Source: Nemorincola sp044225795
GTDB taxonomy: Bacteria > Bacteroidota > Bacteroidia > Chitinophagales > Chitinophagaceae
Reading direction: 5' to 3'
Length of the DNA stretch: 64,000 nt
Assembly (NCBI GenBank): GCA_044225795.1
Contig: JBGAIF010000001.1
Location: 248,001 to 312,000, forward strand
The notes under the pieces were generated by a model. The model was not told the origin of the DNA and ran no database searches. It was given only the letters and a program-made list of their open reading frames with translations. The translations under genes were made by a program, and so were the position numbers. This document shows positions 16,116 through 24,363 of the stretch, piece after piece (within the stretch, counting starts at the first letter, position 1; each line of letters starts with the position of its first letter).

Positions 16116-16811
16116 TCAGGAAACCATGGCTTTTCTTTTATCTGTCTCTACCATGCCATCACGGATCCGGATGACACGCTGCGTATATTCGGCTATATCT
16201 TCTTCGTGCGTTACCAGTACCACGGTATTGCCCTGCGCATGTATCTGCCCGAACAGCTCCATGATCTCGACAGATGTTTTAGTATCGAGGTTCCCGGTAG
16301 GCTCATCGGCCAGCAAAATAGAAGGGTTGTTGATGAGCGCACGGGCAATGGCCACACGCTGGCTCTGCCCACCCGAAAGCTCATTGGGACGGTGATGCGC
16401 ACGATCTCCCAAACCAACCTTGGTGAGCATGTCGCGGGCACGATCCTCACGATCCTTCTTACCGACACCGGCATAAATAAGCGGCAGCGCCACGTTCTCC
16501 CATGCGGTGAGCCTGGGCAGGAGATTGAACTGCTGAAACACGAAACCGATCTCGACATTACGCACATCGGCCAACTGGTCGTCGTCCATATTGCTCACAT
16601 CCTTACCATTGAGCACATACTGTCCGCCGGTGGGCGTATCAAGACAGCCCAGGATATTCATCAGGGTTGATTTGCCGGAACCTGAGGGCCCCATGAGCGC
16701 CACATATTCATTCTCCGTGATAGCCAGGTTGATACCCTTGAGAACAGGAAGCTCCTGTTTTCCCAGGTAATAGCTTTTGCGTATATCGTTCAGTTTTATG
16801 ACCTCTTTCAT
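16116..16811 (-). CDS. ABC transporter ATP-binding protein, MacB/LolD type
   Basis: A 231-residue ATPase with Walker A (GPSGSGKSTLMN), Q-loop (FVFQQFNLLPRLTAWENV), signature LSGGQSQRVAIARAL, Walker B (ILLADEPTGNLD) and H-loop (VLVTHEED). The NLD after Walker B and the LPRLTAWENV segment are typical of the LolD/MacB/FtsE group, which works with separate permeases on lipoproteins or drugs. No permease gene is adjacent. It overlaps nothing and is followed by the adenosyltransferase gene 70 bases on. Confidence 0.9.
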   Translation of the reverse strand: MKEVIKLNDIRKSYYLGKQELPVLKGINLAITENEYVALMGPSGSGKSTLMNILGCLDTPTGGQYVLNGKDVSNMDDDQLADVRNVEIGFVFQQFNLLPRLTAWENVALPLIYAGVGKKDREDRARDMLTKVGLGDRAHHRPNELSGGQSQRVAIARALINNPSILLADEPTGNLDTKTSVEIMELFGQIHAQGNTVVLVTHEEDIAEYTQRVIRIRDGMVETDKRKAMVS

Positions 16812-16860
16812 TCATTTATTGCTGTCGGTTTTCAAAAATACGCATAATTTCACCCTTTAT

Positions 16861-17691
16861 ATGCTGTGTTTCCCAAATGGCAAGATAAACCTGGGGCTTT
16901 ATGTGACCAGAAAGCGGGCAGATGGCTACCACGACCTGGAAACCATCTTTTACCCGGTAGCATCTTCTGCAAAGGATGCGCTGCGAGACGTTATAGAAAT
17001 AATACCAGCCACTGAGACAAAAATGCACCTGTCGGGGTTGGCAGTGGCAGGAGACGTGGAGCACAACCTGGTATGGAAGGCGTATCAACTCCTTGCCGCA
17101 GCTTTTCCCGGGAAAATACAGGCTGTGGATATATACCTGCATAAGGTACTGCCGATGGGAGCGGGGCTTGGTGGCGGGTCGGCAGACGGCGCGTTTATGC
17201 TGCGTCTGCTCAATGACTTCTTTCAGCTTCAATTAAGTAATGAAGAGTTGGCCGCTTATGCTTTGCAACTTGGGTCTGACTGCCCGTTCTTTATTTATAA
17301 CACACCACAATTTGCAACCGGAAGGGGCGAGCAGATGAGCGCTGTGGACATAGACCTGACAGACCACAGCCTGCAACTGATATGCCCGAGGGTACATGTG
17401 TCAACGGCTGCGGCCTTTGGTATGCTACAGCCTGAACCGGCGGCATTTGACCTGAGGAAACTGAGCGAGCTACCGGTAAAGAAATGGAAAGACCATGTAA
17501 GCAATGACTTTGAAGGGCCTGTATTTCGGCAACATCCGGACCTTGCCGCCATAAAAGAACAGTTGTACCGGCAGGGCGCCATCTATGCATCAATGAGCGG
17601 GAGCGGCTCCGCGCTTTACGGATTGTTCCCTAAAGGCAAAAAGGCGGAAATAAGTACAGACACGGCATTTGACGCTTATTATATAGAGTAG
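16861..17691 (+). CDS. ispE: 4-diphosphocytidyl-2-C-methyl-D-erythritol kinase
   Basis: GHMP kinase of the MEP isoprenoid pathway; phosphorylates CDP-ME. The start is placed at the ATG at 16861 because the family begins with MLCFPNGKINLGLYVTRKR; upstream codons in frame are not protein-like for this family. Marks are RADGYHDLETIFYPV, the ATP-binding loop LPMGAGLGGGSADGA, and the C-terminal GSGSALYGLFP. Length is 276 residues. A second MEP gene, ispG, is at 50232. It is divergent from the ABC ATPase gene with 49 bases between starts. Confidence 0.93.
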   Translation: MLCFPNGKINLGLYVTRKRADGYHDLETIFYPVASSAKDALRDVIEIIPATETKMHLSGLAVAGDVEHNLVWKAYQLLAAAFPGKIQAVDIYLHKVLPMGAGLGGGSADGAFMLRLLNDFFQLQLSNEELAAYALQLGSDCPFFIYNTPQFATGRGEQMSAVDIDLTDHSLQLICPRVHVSTAAAFGMLQPEPAAFDLRKLSELPVKKWKDHVSNDFEGPVFRQHPDLAAIKEQLYRQGAIYASMSGSGSALYGLFPKGKKAEISTDTAFDAYYIE

Positions 17692-17762
17692 TATTTTTGT
17701 TATACCTATCCCTACCGTAAAATGGTATTGATCTTTATTTTTTTTGAAATTCAATCTGACAG

Positions 17763-20402
17763 ATGATAGATACTCCCAGATATAAAGAGCTGCTGGAAAA
17801 ACTGGCCCACCAGACGGATGAAACGAGCAGGCTGGATGTGCAATTGAGCATAGCGGAGGAAATAAAGAATTTTGACGTGGATGAGGCCACCAAGATGGCT
17901 GCTGAAATAACGACCAAGAGCAGGTTGCTCGGCTTCCAGTCGGGACTGGGAAGGGGGCTGTGCCTGAAGGGCTTCTGCAACCGGCTGAAGGGAGAGTATG
18001 ACGCAGGCATAGGTGTGCTGAGAGAGGCGCTGTCTGTAGCGCGTAAAATGGGCGACCTGAATATAGAGGCCACAGCTTATTACTACCTGGGAAATATATA
18101 CCGTGACCTGGGCGACATGGCCAATGTGCTGACCAACTATGAGAAGGCGCTTGCCATAAATGAACAGCAAGGCGATGAGTATTACCAGTCGGTGATCCTG
18201 TCGAGCATCTCTAACCTGCTGTATGACCTTAACGACTATGACACGGCGCTGGAGTATGCCCTGAAATGCCTGCCGATCTTTGAGCGGGTACACAACATCA
18301 ACAGCCTGCTGAACATCTACAATACACTCGGCAATATCTATTTCAAGAAAGAACAGTTTGATGAAGCGCTGCACTATTTTGAAGAGAACCGCAGCCACTC
18401 TGAACCGGAGACCGCAGCCTATGTGATGGCAGAAAGCGGACTGGGTAAGGTGTACTATAAGATGGGCAACTTTGACAACTCCAGCAAATACCTGACCAAT
18501 GCGCTGCGGGAATCGAAATTGCTGGGCAATGTAGAGGTGCAGATCATCTGCCACTTTTACCTGGGCCGCCTATACATGGACGACAACAACTACCGTCAGG
18601 CACAGGAATCACTGAACTCAGCTTATCTGCTGGCATCGGAGTATATGCGTCGCCATGATGTGATGAGCATACATGAATACCTGTCTGCACTGTATGACAA
18701 GATGGGAGATGTGCCGAAAGCGTTCTTTCACCTGAAAGCATTCGGGCAACTGAAGGAAGAGATATTCAAGCAGAAGGTATTTGATGAGATCAAGAACCTG
18801 CAGGTGAGGCAGCAGATAGAGCTGGCGCAAAAGGAGAAGGAAGTAGCCGAGCGGACGGCTTTTCTCAAGCACCAGTTCATGGCGAATATGAGCCATGAGA
18901 TACGCACACCGATGAACGCGATAGTGGGCATGACACGACTGCTTCTGGCCAAAGATCCAAAGCCGGACCAACTGCGCTACCTGAACGCGATACAACTATC
19001 GGCAGACAACCTTCTGGTGATAATCAATGACATACTGGACCTGTCGAAGATAGAATCGGGTAAGATAGTGATAGAACATGTTGACTTCTCGCCACGCGAG
19101 ATAGTGAACAGTGTGCGGGATATGTTACTGCTGAAAGCTGAGGAAAAAAAGCTGATGCTGAAGCTGTCCATTGACGAGCGTATCCCCAACAGGCTTACCG
19201 GCGACCCGACAAGGCTTAACCAGATCCTCATCAACCTGGCGGGCAATGCGGTGAAATTCACCGAGAGAGGATTTGTGGAGATAAAAGCCACCCTGCTGAA
19301 GCGTGAGGGAAATAAGCTGTCTATACAGTTTGACGTGACGGATACCGGTATCGGCATCGCGGCAGAGAACATCAACAGCATATTTGACAGCTTTACGCAG
19401 GCGGGGGCAGATACGACGCGCAAATTCGGCGGCACAGGCCTGGGATTGACCATATCAAGACAGCTTGCGGGCCTGATGGGCGGCGACATATCTGTACAGA
19501 GTGAGCCGGGCAAGGGTACCACCTTCACGACCGTGATACCATTTGAAGAGGCGAAGGTGCAGGAAGAAGTGAAGCAGGCAAATACGCTGGATAACAGCTC
19601 TATGAGACGCCTCAACCAACTGAAAGTATTGCTGGTGGAAGACAATGAGTTCAACCGGATGGTGGCGGAAGACACGCTGAAGGAGACCATTCCGGGACTG
19701 CGCCTGCAAATGGCCGTGAACGGACAGGAGGCGGTCAACAAGTTGCAGAATGAGATCTACGATGTGGTGCTGATGGATATACAGATGCCTGTGATGGATG
19801 GCGTGACCGCTACCAAGCTGATACGTACGACATTACCGGAACCTGCACGCAGCGTGAGGATCATTGCGATGACAGCCAATGTGTTGCAGGAAGATGTGCA
19901 GCAATATTTTGACATTGGCATGAACGCATATGTTTCAAAGCCATTCAATGCGGATGAACTGTTGCTGAAGATGGACACCGTGATGGGTAACGCGCAGCCA
20001 CTGAATGAAGCAGATAAAAAGGCAGAACCTAAAAAGGCACAAGAGGAAACGTTGCCGCCATTGCCGGACCGGGTGACAGACATGAACTTCCTCAGGTCAT
20101 TCACGGGCGGCAACCCGGAGAAAGTGCAGAAATATGTAGGCATGTTCCTGGAGAACGCGCCCAAGTTGCTCGACAGTATAGACAAGGGGCTGGCATCGAA
20201 GGACTACCAGGCTGTGAAAATAGCTGCGCACTCGCTGAAACCACAGATGTCATACATGGGAATAAAAGAAGAAGTGAGCAACATATTCCTGATCGAGCAA
20301 TCGGCAGGAGAAACGGCGCACTACGAGCGTATCCCGGGCCTTGTTGCCAACCTGAAACGGCTTTGTGTGAAGGCATTTGAGGAGTTGAAAACGAATAGCT
20401 AA
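17763..20402 (+). CDS. Cytoplasmic hybrid histidine kinase: TPR - HisKA/HATPase - receiver - Hpt
   Basis: An 879-residue complete phosphorelay in one chain. Tetratricopeptide repeats fill about 1-330 (AYYYLGNIYRDLGDMANVLTNYEKAL, IYNTLGNIYFKKEQFDEALHYFEE in outline), followed by a coiled coil. HisKA carries His378 in MSHEIRTPMNAIVG. HATPase has NLAGNAVKFTERG, DTGIGIAAENI and GGTGLGLTISRQL. The receiver has Asp672 in LMDIQMPVMDG. The C-terminal Hpt has His823 in AAHSLKPQMS. No membrane span or signal peptide is visible, so the input is probably a cytoplasmic protein bound by the TPRs. The next gene, 81 bases on, is a stand-alone receiver and the natural candidate for the phosphate acceptor. Confidence 0.92.
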   Translation: MIDTPRYKELLEKLAHQTDETSRLDVQLSIAEEIKNFDVDEATKMAAEITTKSRLLGFQSGLGRGLCLKGFCNRLKGEYDAGIGVLREALSVARKMGDLNIEATAYYYLGNIYRDLGDMANVLTNYEKALAINEQQGDEYYQSVILSSISNLLYDLNDYDTALEYALKCLPIFERVHNINSLLNIYNTLGNIYFKKEQFDEALHYFEENRSHSEPETAAYVMAESGLGKVYYKMGNFDNSSKYLTNALRESKLLGNVEVQIICHFYLGRLYMDDNNYRQAQESLNSAYLLASEYMRRHDVMSIHEYLSALYDKMGDVPKAFFHLKAFGQLKEEIFKQKVFDEIKNLQVRQQIELAQKEKEVAERTAFLKHQFMANMSHEIRTPMNAIVGMTRLLLAKDPKPDQLRYLNAIQLSADNLLVIINDILDLSKIESGKIVIEHVDFSPREIVNSVRDMLLLKAEEKKLMLKLSIDERIPNRLTGDPTRLNQILINLAGNAVKFTERGFVEIKATLLKREGNKLSIQFDVTDTGIGIAAENINSIFDSFTQAGADTTRKFGGTGLGLTISRQLAGLMGGDISVQSEPGKGTTFTTVIPFEEAKVQEEVKQANTLDNSSMRRLNQLKVLLVEDNEFNRMVAEDTLKETIPGLRLQMAVNGQEAVNKLQNEIYDVVLMDIQMPVMDGVTATKLIRTTLPEPARSVRIIAMTANVLQEDVQQYFDIGMNAYVSKPFNADELLLKMDTVMGNAQPLNEADKKAEPKKAQEETLPPLPDRVTDMNFLRSFTGGNPEKVQKYVGMFLENAPKLLDSIDKGLASKDYQAVKIAAHSLKPQMSYMGIKEEVSNIFLIEQSAGETAHYERIPGLVANLKRLCVKAFEELKTNS

Positions 20403-20483
20403 AAGGCGCAAAAAGCCATTGGCAGGCCTTTGATTATAATTTTATAAGAATTTTTACTACTTTTCTCATCCGAAACACTGATT

Positions 20484-20987
20484 ATGGATCAAAGTACACA
20501 ATATCTATTCCTGGTTGATGACGAGCCAATCCAGAACGAGATGCTTAAGGACTACCTGTCTGAGCGTTTTCAGTTTAAGATCAAAACATACAGCAGCGGG
20601 GAAGATGCCATTCAGGACCTGAGCCTTGACCCAGCTGTCATTGTGCTGGATTTTCACCTGAATGCACACCTGCCCAATGCCCAGAACGGAGTGGAGGTGC
20701 TGAAGAAGATCAAGGAGCTGAAGCCATCGGCACAAGTGATCATGCTCTCGGGGCAGGACAAGCTGGAAGTGGCCGTGGACAGCATGAAGTATGGCGCGTA
20801 TGACTATGTAACGAAGAGCGAAACAGCGTTCTCGCGCATGGAAAACATCATTAATAACATCACTGAACTGCAGAATGTAAAAGAGGCCAACAACAGCTAT
20901 AAGCGTATCAACTCCATGCTTTGGGCCGCGGTGGCTATCGTGTTGCTGCTTTCTGCTTACTTAGTGTACCATTTCAGGTCGTATTAA
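20484..20987 (+). CDS. Receiver-domain protein with a C-terminal membrane anchor
   Basis: A 167-residue protein. Residues 6-125 are a receiver domain with VDDE (acidic pocket), Asp56 in VLDFHL, MLSGQD and the conserved Lys in YDYVTKSE. There is no DNA-binding or enzymatic output domain. Instead, residues about 144-164 form a hydrophobic helix (MLWAAVAIVLLLSAYLVYHF), so the protein should be tail-anchored in the inner membrane facing the cytoplasm. It follows the TPR hybrid kinase and probably takes phosphate from its Hpt domain. The output could be recruitment of a protein to the membrane. An intrinsic terminator follows. Confidence 0.85.
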   Translation: MDQSTQYLFLVDDEPIQNEMLKDYLSERFQFKIKTYSSGEDAIQDLSLDPAVIVLDFHLNAHLPNAQNGVEVLKKIKELKPSAQVIMLSGQDKLEVAVDSMKYGAYDYVTKSETAFSRMENIINNITELQNVKEANNSYKRINSMLWAAVAIVLLLSAYLVYHFRSY

Positions 20988-21008
20988 CAGAAGATAATCC
21001 TTATATAT

Positions 21009-21039
21009 GCTGCTTCCCGTGCGGGAAGCAGCTTTTTTT
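21009..21039 (+). terminator. Intrinsic terminator after the receiver gene
   Basis: GCTGCTTCCCG-TG-CGGGAAGCAGC followed by seven T. It closes the phosphorelay operon. Confidence 0.9.
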
Positions 21040-21052
21040 ATGTCCTGTCGCC

Positions 21053-21060
21053 TACCTTTG
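21053..21060 (+). promoter_or_regulatory. -7 box TACCTTTG for ybeY
   Basis: An exact -7 match, 15 bases before the ybeY ATG and 14 bases after the preceding terminator. A clear -33 element is not seen because the terminator occupies that place. Confidence 0.5.
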
Positions 21061-21074
21061 CACAAACAACGGGC

Positions 21075-21512
21075 ATGCCGGCAAAATTCTACGAACAGGA
21101 GGTAAGGCCGGGATTGAAGAACAGGCGCAAGCTTTCTTCTTTCCTGGACAAACTGGCTCAGAAACACCTGAAGCAGGTGCGCGAGGTAGCGCTGACGTAT
21201 ATCTTCTGCAGCGACGAGTACCTGCTGGCAATGAACCAACAGTTCCTGGCGCATGATACATTTACTGACATCATCACATTCGATCTCAGTGAAACGAAGG
21301 AAATGCTGGCCGGTGAGATATACATCAGCGTGGACAGAGTGCGGGAGAATGCCGGGAAATTCGGGGTTAGCTATACCGATGAACTGCATCGCGTCATATT
21401 TCACGGTGCCCTGCACCTGTGTGGCTTTAAAGACAAAAAGGCCGCTGACCGTGACCTGATGAGAAAGAAAGAAGACGAATGCCTGCGGAACTACAAAAAA
21501 GAAATCAACTAA
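21075..21512 (+). CDS. ybeY: Endoribonuclease YbeY (16S rRNA maturation)
   Basis: A zinc-dependent RNase acting in 16S rRNA 3'-end maturation and ribosome quality control. It is 145 residues. The diagnostic stretch is DEYLLAMNQQFLAHDTFTDIITFDLSE (shown here in outline) and the metal site HRVIFHGALHLCGFKDK. The third metal histidine of the classical H-x3-H-x5-H motif is replaced (GFKDK instead of GYDH), a variant I believe is usual in Bacteroidota. Its stop shares one base with the start of the following pseudouridine synthase, so the two are translationally coupled. Confidence 0.9.
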   Translation: MPAKFYEQEVRPGLKNRRKLSSFLDKLAQKHLKQVREVALTYIFCSDEYLLAMNQQFLAHDTFTDIITFDLSETKEMLAGEIYISVDRVRENAGKFGVSYTDELHRVIFHGALHLCGFKDKKAADRDLMRKKEDECLRNYKKEIN

Positions 21513-22240
21513 TGCAGATAGATACATTATACGAAGATGACGACCTGATCATTGTCAATAAGCCTGCCGGAGTGCTTGTGATACCGGACAGGTACAACAA
21601 CGAGCTTCCCAGCCTTAATAAGATGCTGGAGACAAAGGCCGGAGAGAAGCGCTGGGTGGTACATCGCCTGGACAGGGAAACCAGCGGAGTGATCTGTTTT
21701 GCGAAGAATGAACAGACACACCGTTATTTGTCGAGGCTCTTCCAGGAACATGAAGTAACGAAGCTGTATGCAGGCCTTGTCATCGGTATTGTGGTGCCGG
21801 AGGACGGGCGCATAGAAAGCCCGATAGCCGAGCATCCGGGCATTCCGGGGAAGATGACCGTTGCGAGAAAGGGTAAAATGTCCATAACAGACTACCGCGT
21901 GGTGGAGCAATGGCCTTTGTATGCACTGGTACAGTTCCAGATACACACGGGACGCACCCACCAGATACGTGTGCACATGCAGTCGATAGGGCACCCGATA
22001 GTATGTGATGAGATGTATGGTGACGGCAAGCCCTTCTATTTATCATCAATCAAAAAGAAGTATAGGGTATCTGAAAAAGATGAAGTTGAAAAGCCACTTC
22101 TGAACAGATTGGCCCTGCATGCCTACCGGTTAAGTTTTGCCAAAGAGGATGGCACCATGATAACCGCAGAAGCCCCCCTGCCGAGAGATATCTCTGCATG
22201 CGTGAAGCAACTGAACAAGTGGGCAGGGAACAATAAATAA
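21512..22240 (+). CDS. RluA-family RNA pseudouridine synthase
   Basis: Converts uridine to pseudouridine in rRNA or tRNA; the exact target is not readable. The ATG at 21512 overlaps the ybeY stop (TAATG) and gives MQIDTLYEDDDLIIVNKPAGVLVIP, the family opening; an ATG at 21479 inside ybeY is less likely. The catalytic Asp is in VHRLDRETSGVICFAKN, and TGRTHQIRVHMQSIGHPI is the second signature. It has no S4 domain. Length is 242 residues. Confidence 0.9.
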   Translation: MQIDTLYEDDDLIIVNKPAGVLVIPDRYNNELPSLNKMLETKAGEKRWVVHRLDRETSGVICFAKNEQTHRYLSRLFQEHEVTKLYAGLVIGIVVPEDGRIESPIAEHPGIPGKMTVARKGKMSITDYRVVEQWPLYALVQFQIHTGRTHQIRVHMQSIGHPIVCDEMYGDGKPFYLSSIKKKYRVSEKDEVEKPLLNRLALHAYRLSFAKEDGTMITAEAPLPRDISACVKQLNKWAGNNK

Positions 22241-22357
22241 GTATAATTATTTTTATTTAACGTGTTCACATGCTGTATGTTGAGGCGGTGAGCGTCAAAT
22301 TTTTCGATTAACGTTCGTTTAACCCTATTTGTATTTACCCAGTTCCGCTTTTAGCTG

Positions 22358-22365
22358 TACATTTG
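22358..22365 (+). promoter_or_regulatory. -7 box TACATTTG upstream of gldC
   Basis: An exact TAnnTTTG match 25 bases before the gldC ATG; TTTA 20 bases upstream is the best -33 candidate. Confidence 0.45.
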
Positions 22366-22390
22366 ATGCTCAGTTTTAAATTTCAAACCA

Positions 22391-22726
22391 ATGAAATCAA
22401 ACATTAATATCCAGATAGAGCTGGCAGAAGATAAAATGCCTGAGGCCATTCAATGGACAGCCCCTGATGGTGGTGTAAAAGACTGGCAAAATGCAAAAGC
22501 ACTTTTACTGGGCCTGTGGGATGGCGAAGATAAATCTGCATTGCGTATAGATCTGTGGACGAGTAAAATGACCGTAGATGAAATGAATGATTTTTTCTAT
22601 CAGACATTTTACGGAATGGCGGACACCTATTCGCGAGCTACCAGAAATGATGAACTCTCTGCGGAACTGAAAGAGTTTGCAAAGAACTTCCTGAAGAAAG
22701 CAACAGCGGCTGTTGACGCACAATAA
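22391..22726 (+). CDS. gldC: Gliding motility protein GldC
   Basis: A 111-residue cytoplasmic protein matching GldC of Flavobacterium-type gliding/T9SS gene sets: KSNINIQIELAEDKMPEAIQW, the segment ALLLGLWDGEDKSALRIDLWT in outline, and the C-terminal MADTYSRATRNDELSAELKEFAKNF in outline. GldC enhances but is not essential for gliding in Flavobacterium johnsoniae. It is not beside other gld genes here. Its presence agrees with the T9SS sorting domains found elsewhere in the window. Confidence 0.88.
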   Translation: MKSNINIQIELAEDKMPEAIQWTAPDGGVKDWQNAKALLLGLWDGEDKSALRIDLWTSKMTVDEMNDFFYQTFYGMADTYSRATRNDELSAELKEFAKNFLKKATAAVDAQ

Positions 22727-22750
22727 TTAACCTTTTTAATTTTACCGGAT

Positions 22751-23200
22751 ATGTCCCTGGAAGCAAAAGTAATGGACGAACTGAAGAACGCTATGCGCGC
22801 TAAAGACGAAGCGGGGTTGCGTACCCTTCGCGCTATCAAGGCGGCCATCATTCTTGAAAAAACAGCAGAAGGCGCTACGGGTGAAATAAATGAAGCGCAG
22901 GAGCTGAAAATGTTGCAAAAACTGGCCAAACAGCGCCGCGACTCACTGGATATATTTGAAAAGCAAGGACGTGAAGACCTTGCCGGCAAAGAAAGAGAGG
23001 AACTGGCCATCATAGAGAGGTTCCTGCCCAAACAGATGTCGGAAGAGGAGCTGAAAGCAGAACTGAAAGCCATCATAGATCAAGTAGGCGCCAAGACACC
23101 AGCCGACATGGGCAAGGTGATGGGGGCTGCTACCAAGCAACTGGCCGGTAAAGCTGATGGCAAAGCCATCTCTGAAGCTGTAAAGCAATTGCTTGCCTGA
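22751..23200 (+). CDS. GatB/YqeY domain-containing protein
   Basis: A 149-residue helical protein of the YqeY family, related to the tail domain of the GatB amidotransferase subunit. Typical segments are MDELKNAMRAKDEAGLRTLRAIKAA in outline, KQRRDSLDIFEKQGREDLA and IIERFLPKQMSEEEL, then the C-terminal GKVMGAATKQLAGKADGKAI. The family is thought to touch tRNA or tRNA-dependent amidation, but its exact role is not settled. It starts 24 bases after gldC and is followed within one base by the CvpA-like gene, so gldC-yqeY-cvpA-pabA looks like one transcription unit. Confidence 0.9.
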   Translation: MSLEAKVMDELKNAMRAKDEAGLRTLRAIKAAIILEKTAEGATGEINEAQELKMLQKLAKQRRDSLDIFEKQGREDLAGKEREELAIIERFLPKQMSEEELKAELKAIIDQVGAKTPADMGKVMGAATKQLAGKADGKAISEAVKQLLA

Positions 23201-23201
23201 T

Positions 23202-23750
23202 ATGATACTTGACGTAACCGGACTAATACTGATCATTTTATTTTTCATTCGCGGCTATATGAGAGGCTTCATATTAGCCGCGTTTTCCGTTGTAGCCATT
23301 CTACTCGGTATCATCTGCGCGCTTAAGTTATCTCACGCCTTTGCAGCGTGGCTGCTGGCGAATGGATACATCACATCGGGATGGGCGCAACTGGTTAGCT
23401 ACATTGTATTATTCATTGTGGTGGTGCTGGTAGTGAGGCTTATCGCCAACCTGATACAGAAAGCCATGGAAGGAATGCTGCTGGGAGTGGTCAATAAGTT
23501 AGCCGGCGGGCTGCTTTATGTTTTCCTGGGTGTGGTATTATGGAGCTCTGTGTTATGGATAGGCAGTAAGATGAACATCATAACCGCTGAAACAATCAGC
23601 ACCTCAAAGACATACACGTGGGTATCGGGCATTGCGCCCTGGTTCTGTGAGCAGGTGGGTAAGCTGTGGCCCTTTGTAAAAGACACATTTAGCAACCTGC
23701 AACATTTCTTTGACACCCTAAACCAGAAAGATCATGTGGGTGCTCATTGA
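23202..23750 (+). CDS. CvpA family membrane protein
   Basis: A 182-residue inner-membrane protein with four hydrophobic segments (TGLILIILFFIRGYMRGFI, AAFSVVAILLGIICALKL, LVSYIVLFIVVVLVVRL, GGLLYVFLGVVLWSSVLW), as in the CvpA/colicin V production family. The ATG at 23202 is chosen; the family begins right at the first helix. The function is poorly defined (purine-operon gene in E. coli, needed for colicin V release). The end overlaps the next gene by 17 bases in another frame. Confidence 0.88.
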   Translation: MILDVTGLILIILFFIRGYMRGFILAAFSVVAILLGIICALKLSHAFAAWLLANGYITSGWAQLVSYIVLFIVVVLVVRLIANLIQKAMEGMLLGVVNKLAGGLLYVFLGVVLWSSVLWIGSKMNIITAETISTSKTYTWVSGIAPWFCEQVGKLWPFVKDTFSNLQHFFDTLNQKDHVGAH

Positions 23751-24297
23751 TAACTATGATTCATTTACCTGGATACTCCACGATCACCTGCTGCAAACAG
23801 GTAATGAATGTGTTGTTTACCGGAATGATGAAATAACACTGCCCCAACTGATAGCGCTTGAACCTCAGCGGCTCATTATTTCCCCGGGACCTGAAACACC
23901 ATTACAGGCCGGGATAACTATGGCTGCCATCGCCCATTTTTATACACGCATCCCTATATTGGGTGTGTGTCTCGGCCACCAGGCGCTGGGTATGTATTTT
24001 GGCGCACAGCTTGTGACCGCTCCATACCCGATGCATGGCAAGGTAAGCGCAGTGCACCACAACAACCACTGGCTTTTCAGAAACATACCCAATCCATTTA
24101 CCGCGATGCGCTATCACTCCCTGGCCATAGACCAGTTGACAGGTACAGATGCAGAGGTAATAGCCCGGGCCGACGATGGTGTGATAATGGCGCTGGCGCA
24201 TAAGCAATATCCATGCGTGGGGGTACAGTTTCACCCCGAATCTGTGGGCACTTCTACCGGTATGCAACTACTGAAGAACTGGGCCTCTTTTACTTAG
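23734..24297 (+). CDS. pabA: Anthranilate/aminodeoxychorismate synthase glutaminase subunit
   Basis: A class I glutamine amidotransferase of 187 residues, supplying ammonia to a chorismate-utilising synthase for folate (PabB) or tryptophan (TrpE). The catalytic triad is Cys in LGVCLGHQALG with His and Glu in VQFHPES. The N-terminal IDNYDSFTWILHDHL and RYHSLAI are family marks. No trpE or pabB gene is next to it; being apart from trp genes slightly favours the folate role, and bacteria often use one subunit for both. It overlaps cvpA by 17 bases. A bidirectional terminator follows. Confidence 0.87.
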   Translation: MWVLIDNYDSFTWILHDHLLQTGNECVVYRNDEITLPQLIALEPQRLIISPGPETPLQAGITMAAIAHFYTRIPILGVCLGHQALGMYFGAQLVTAPYPMHGKVSAVHHNNHWLFRNIPNPFTAMRYHSLAIDQLTGTDAEVIARADDGVIMALAHKQYPCVGVQFHPESVGTSTGMQLLKNWASFT

Positions 24298-24312
24298 CAG
24301 CAATCGCTATAT

Positions 24313-24348
24313 AAAAAACAAAGCGGCACATGCGCCGCTTTGTTTTTT
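24313..24348. terminator. Bidirectional intrinsic terminator
   Basis: AAACAAAGCGGC, loop, GCCGCTTTGTTT, with A-run on the left and T-run on the right. It lies between the convergent pabA and ferritin-like genes and suits both strands. Confidence 0.85.
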
Positions 24349-24363
24349 ATATGTCTTGTATTC

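Noticed and set aside
16861..17700. Upstream start (TTG at 16777) for ispE
   Set aside because: The family N-terminus begins at the ATG at 16861; the upstream residues are not conserved in type and overlap the divergent gene's control region.
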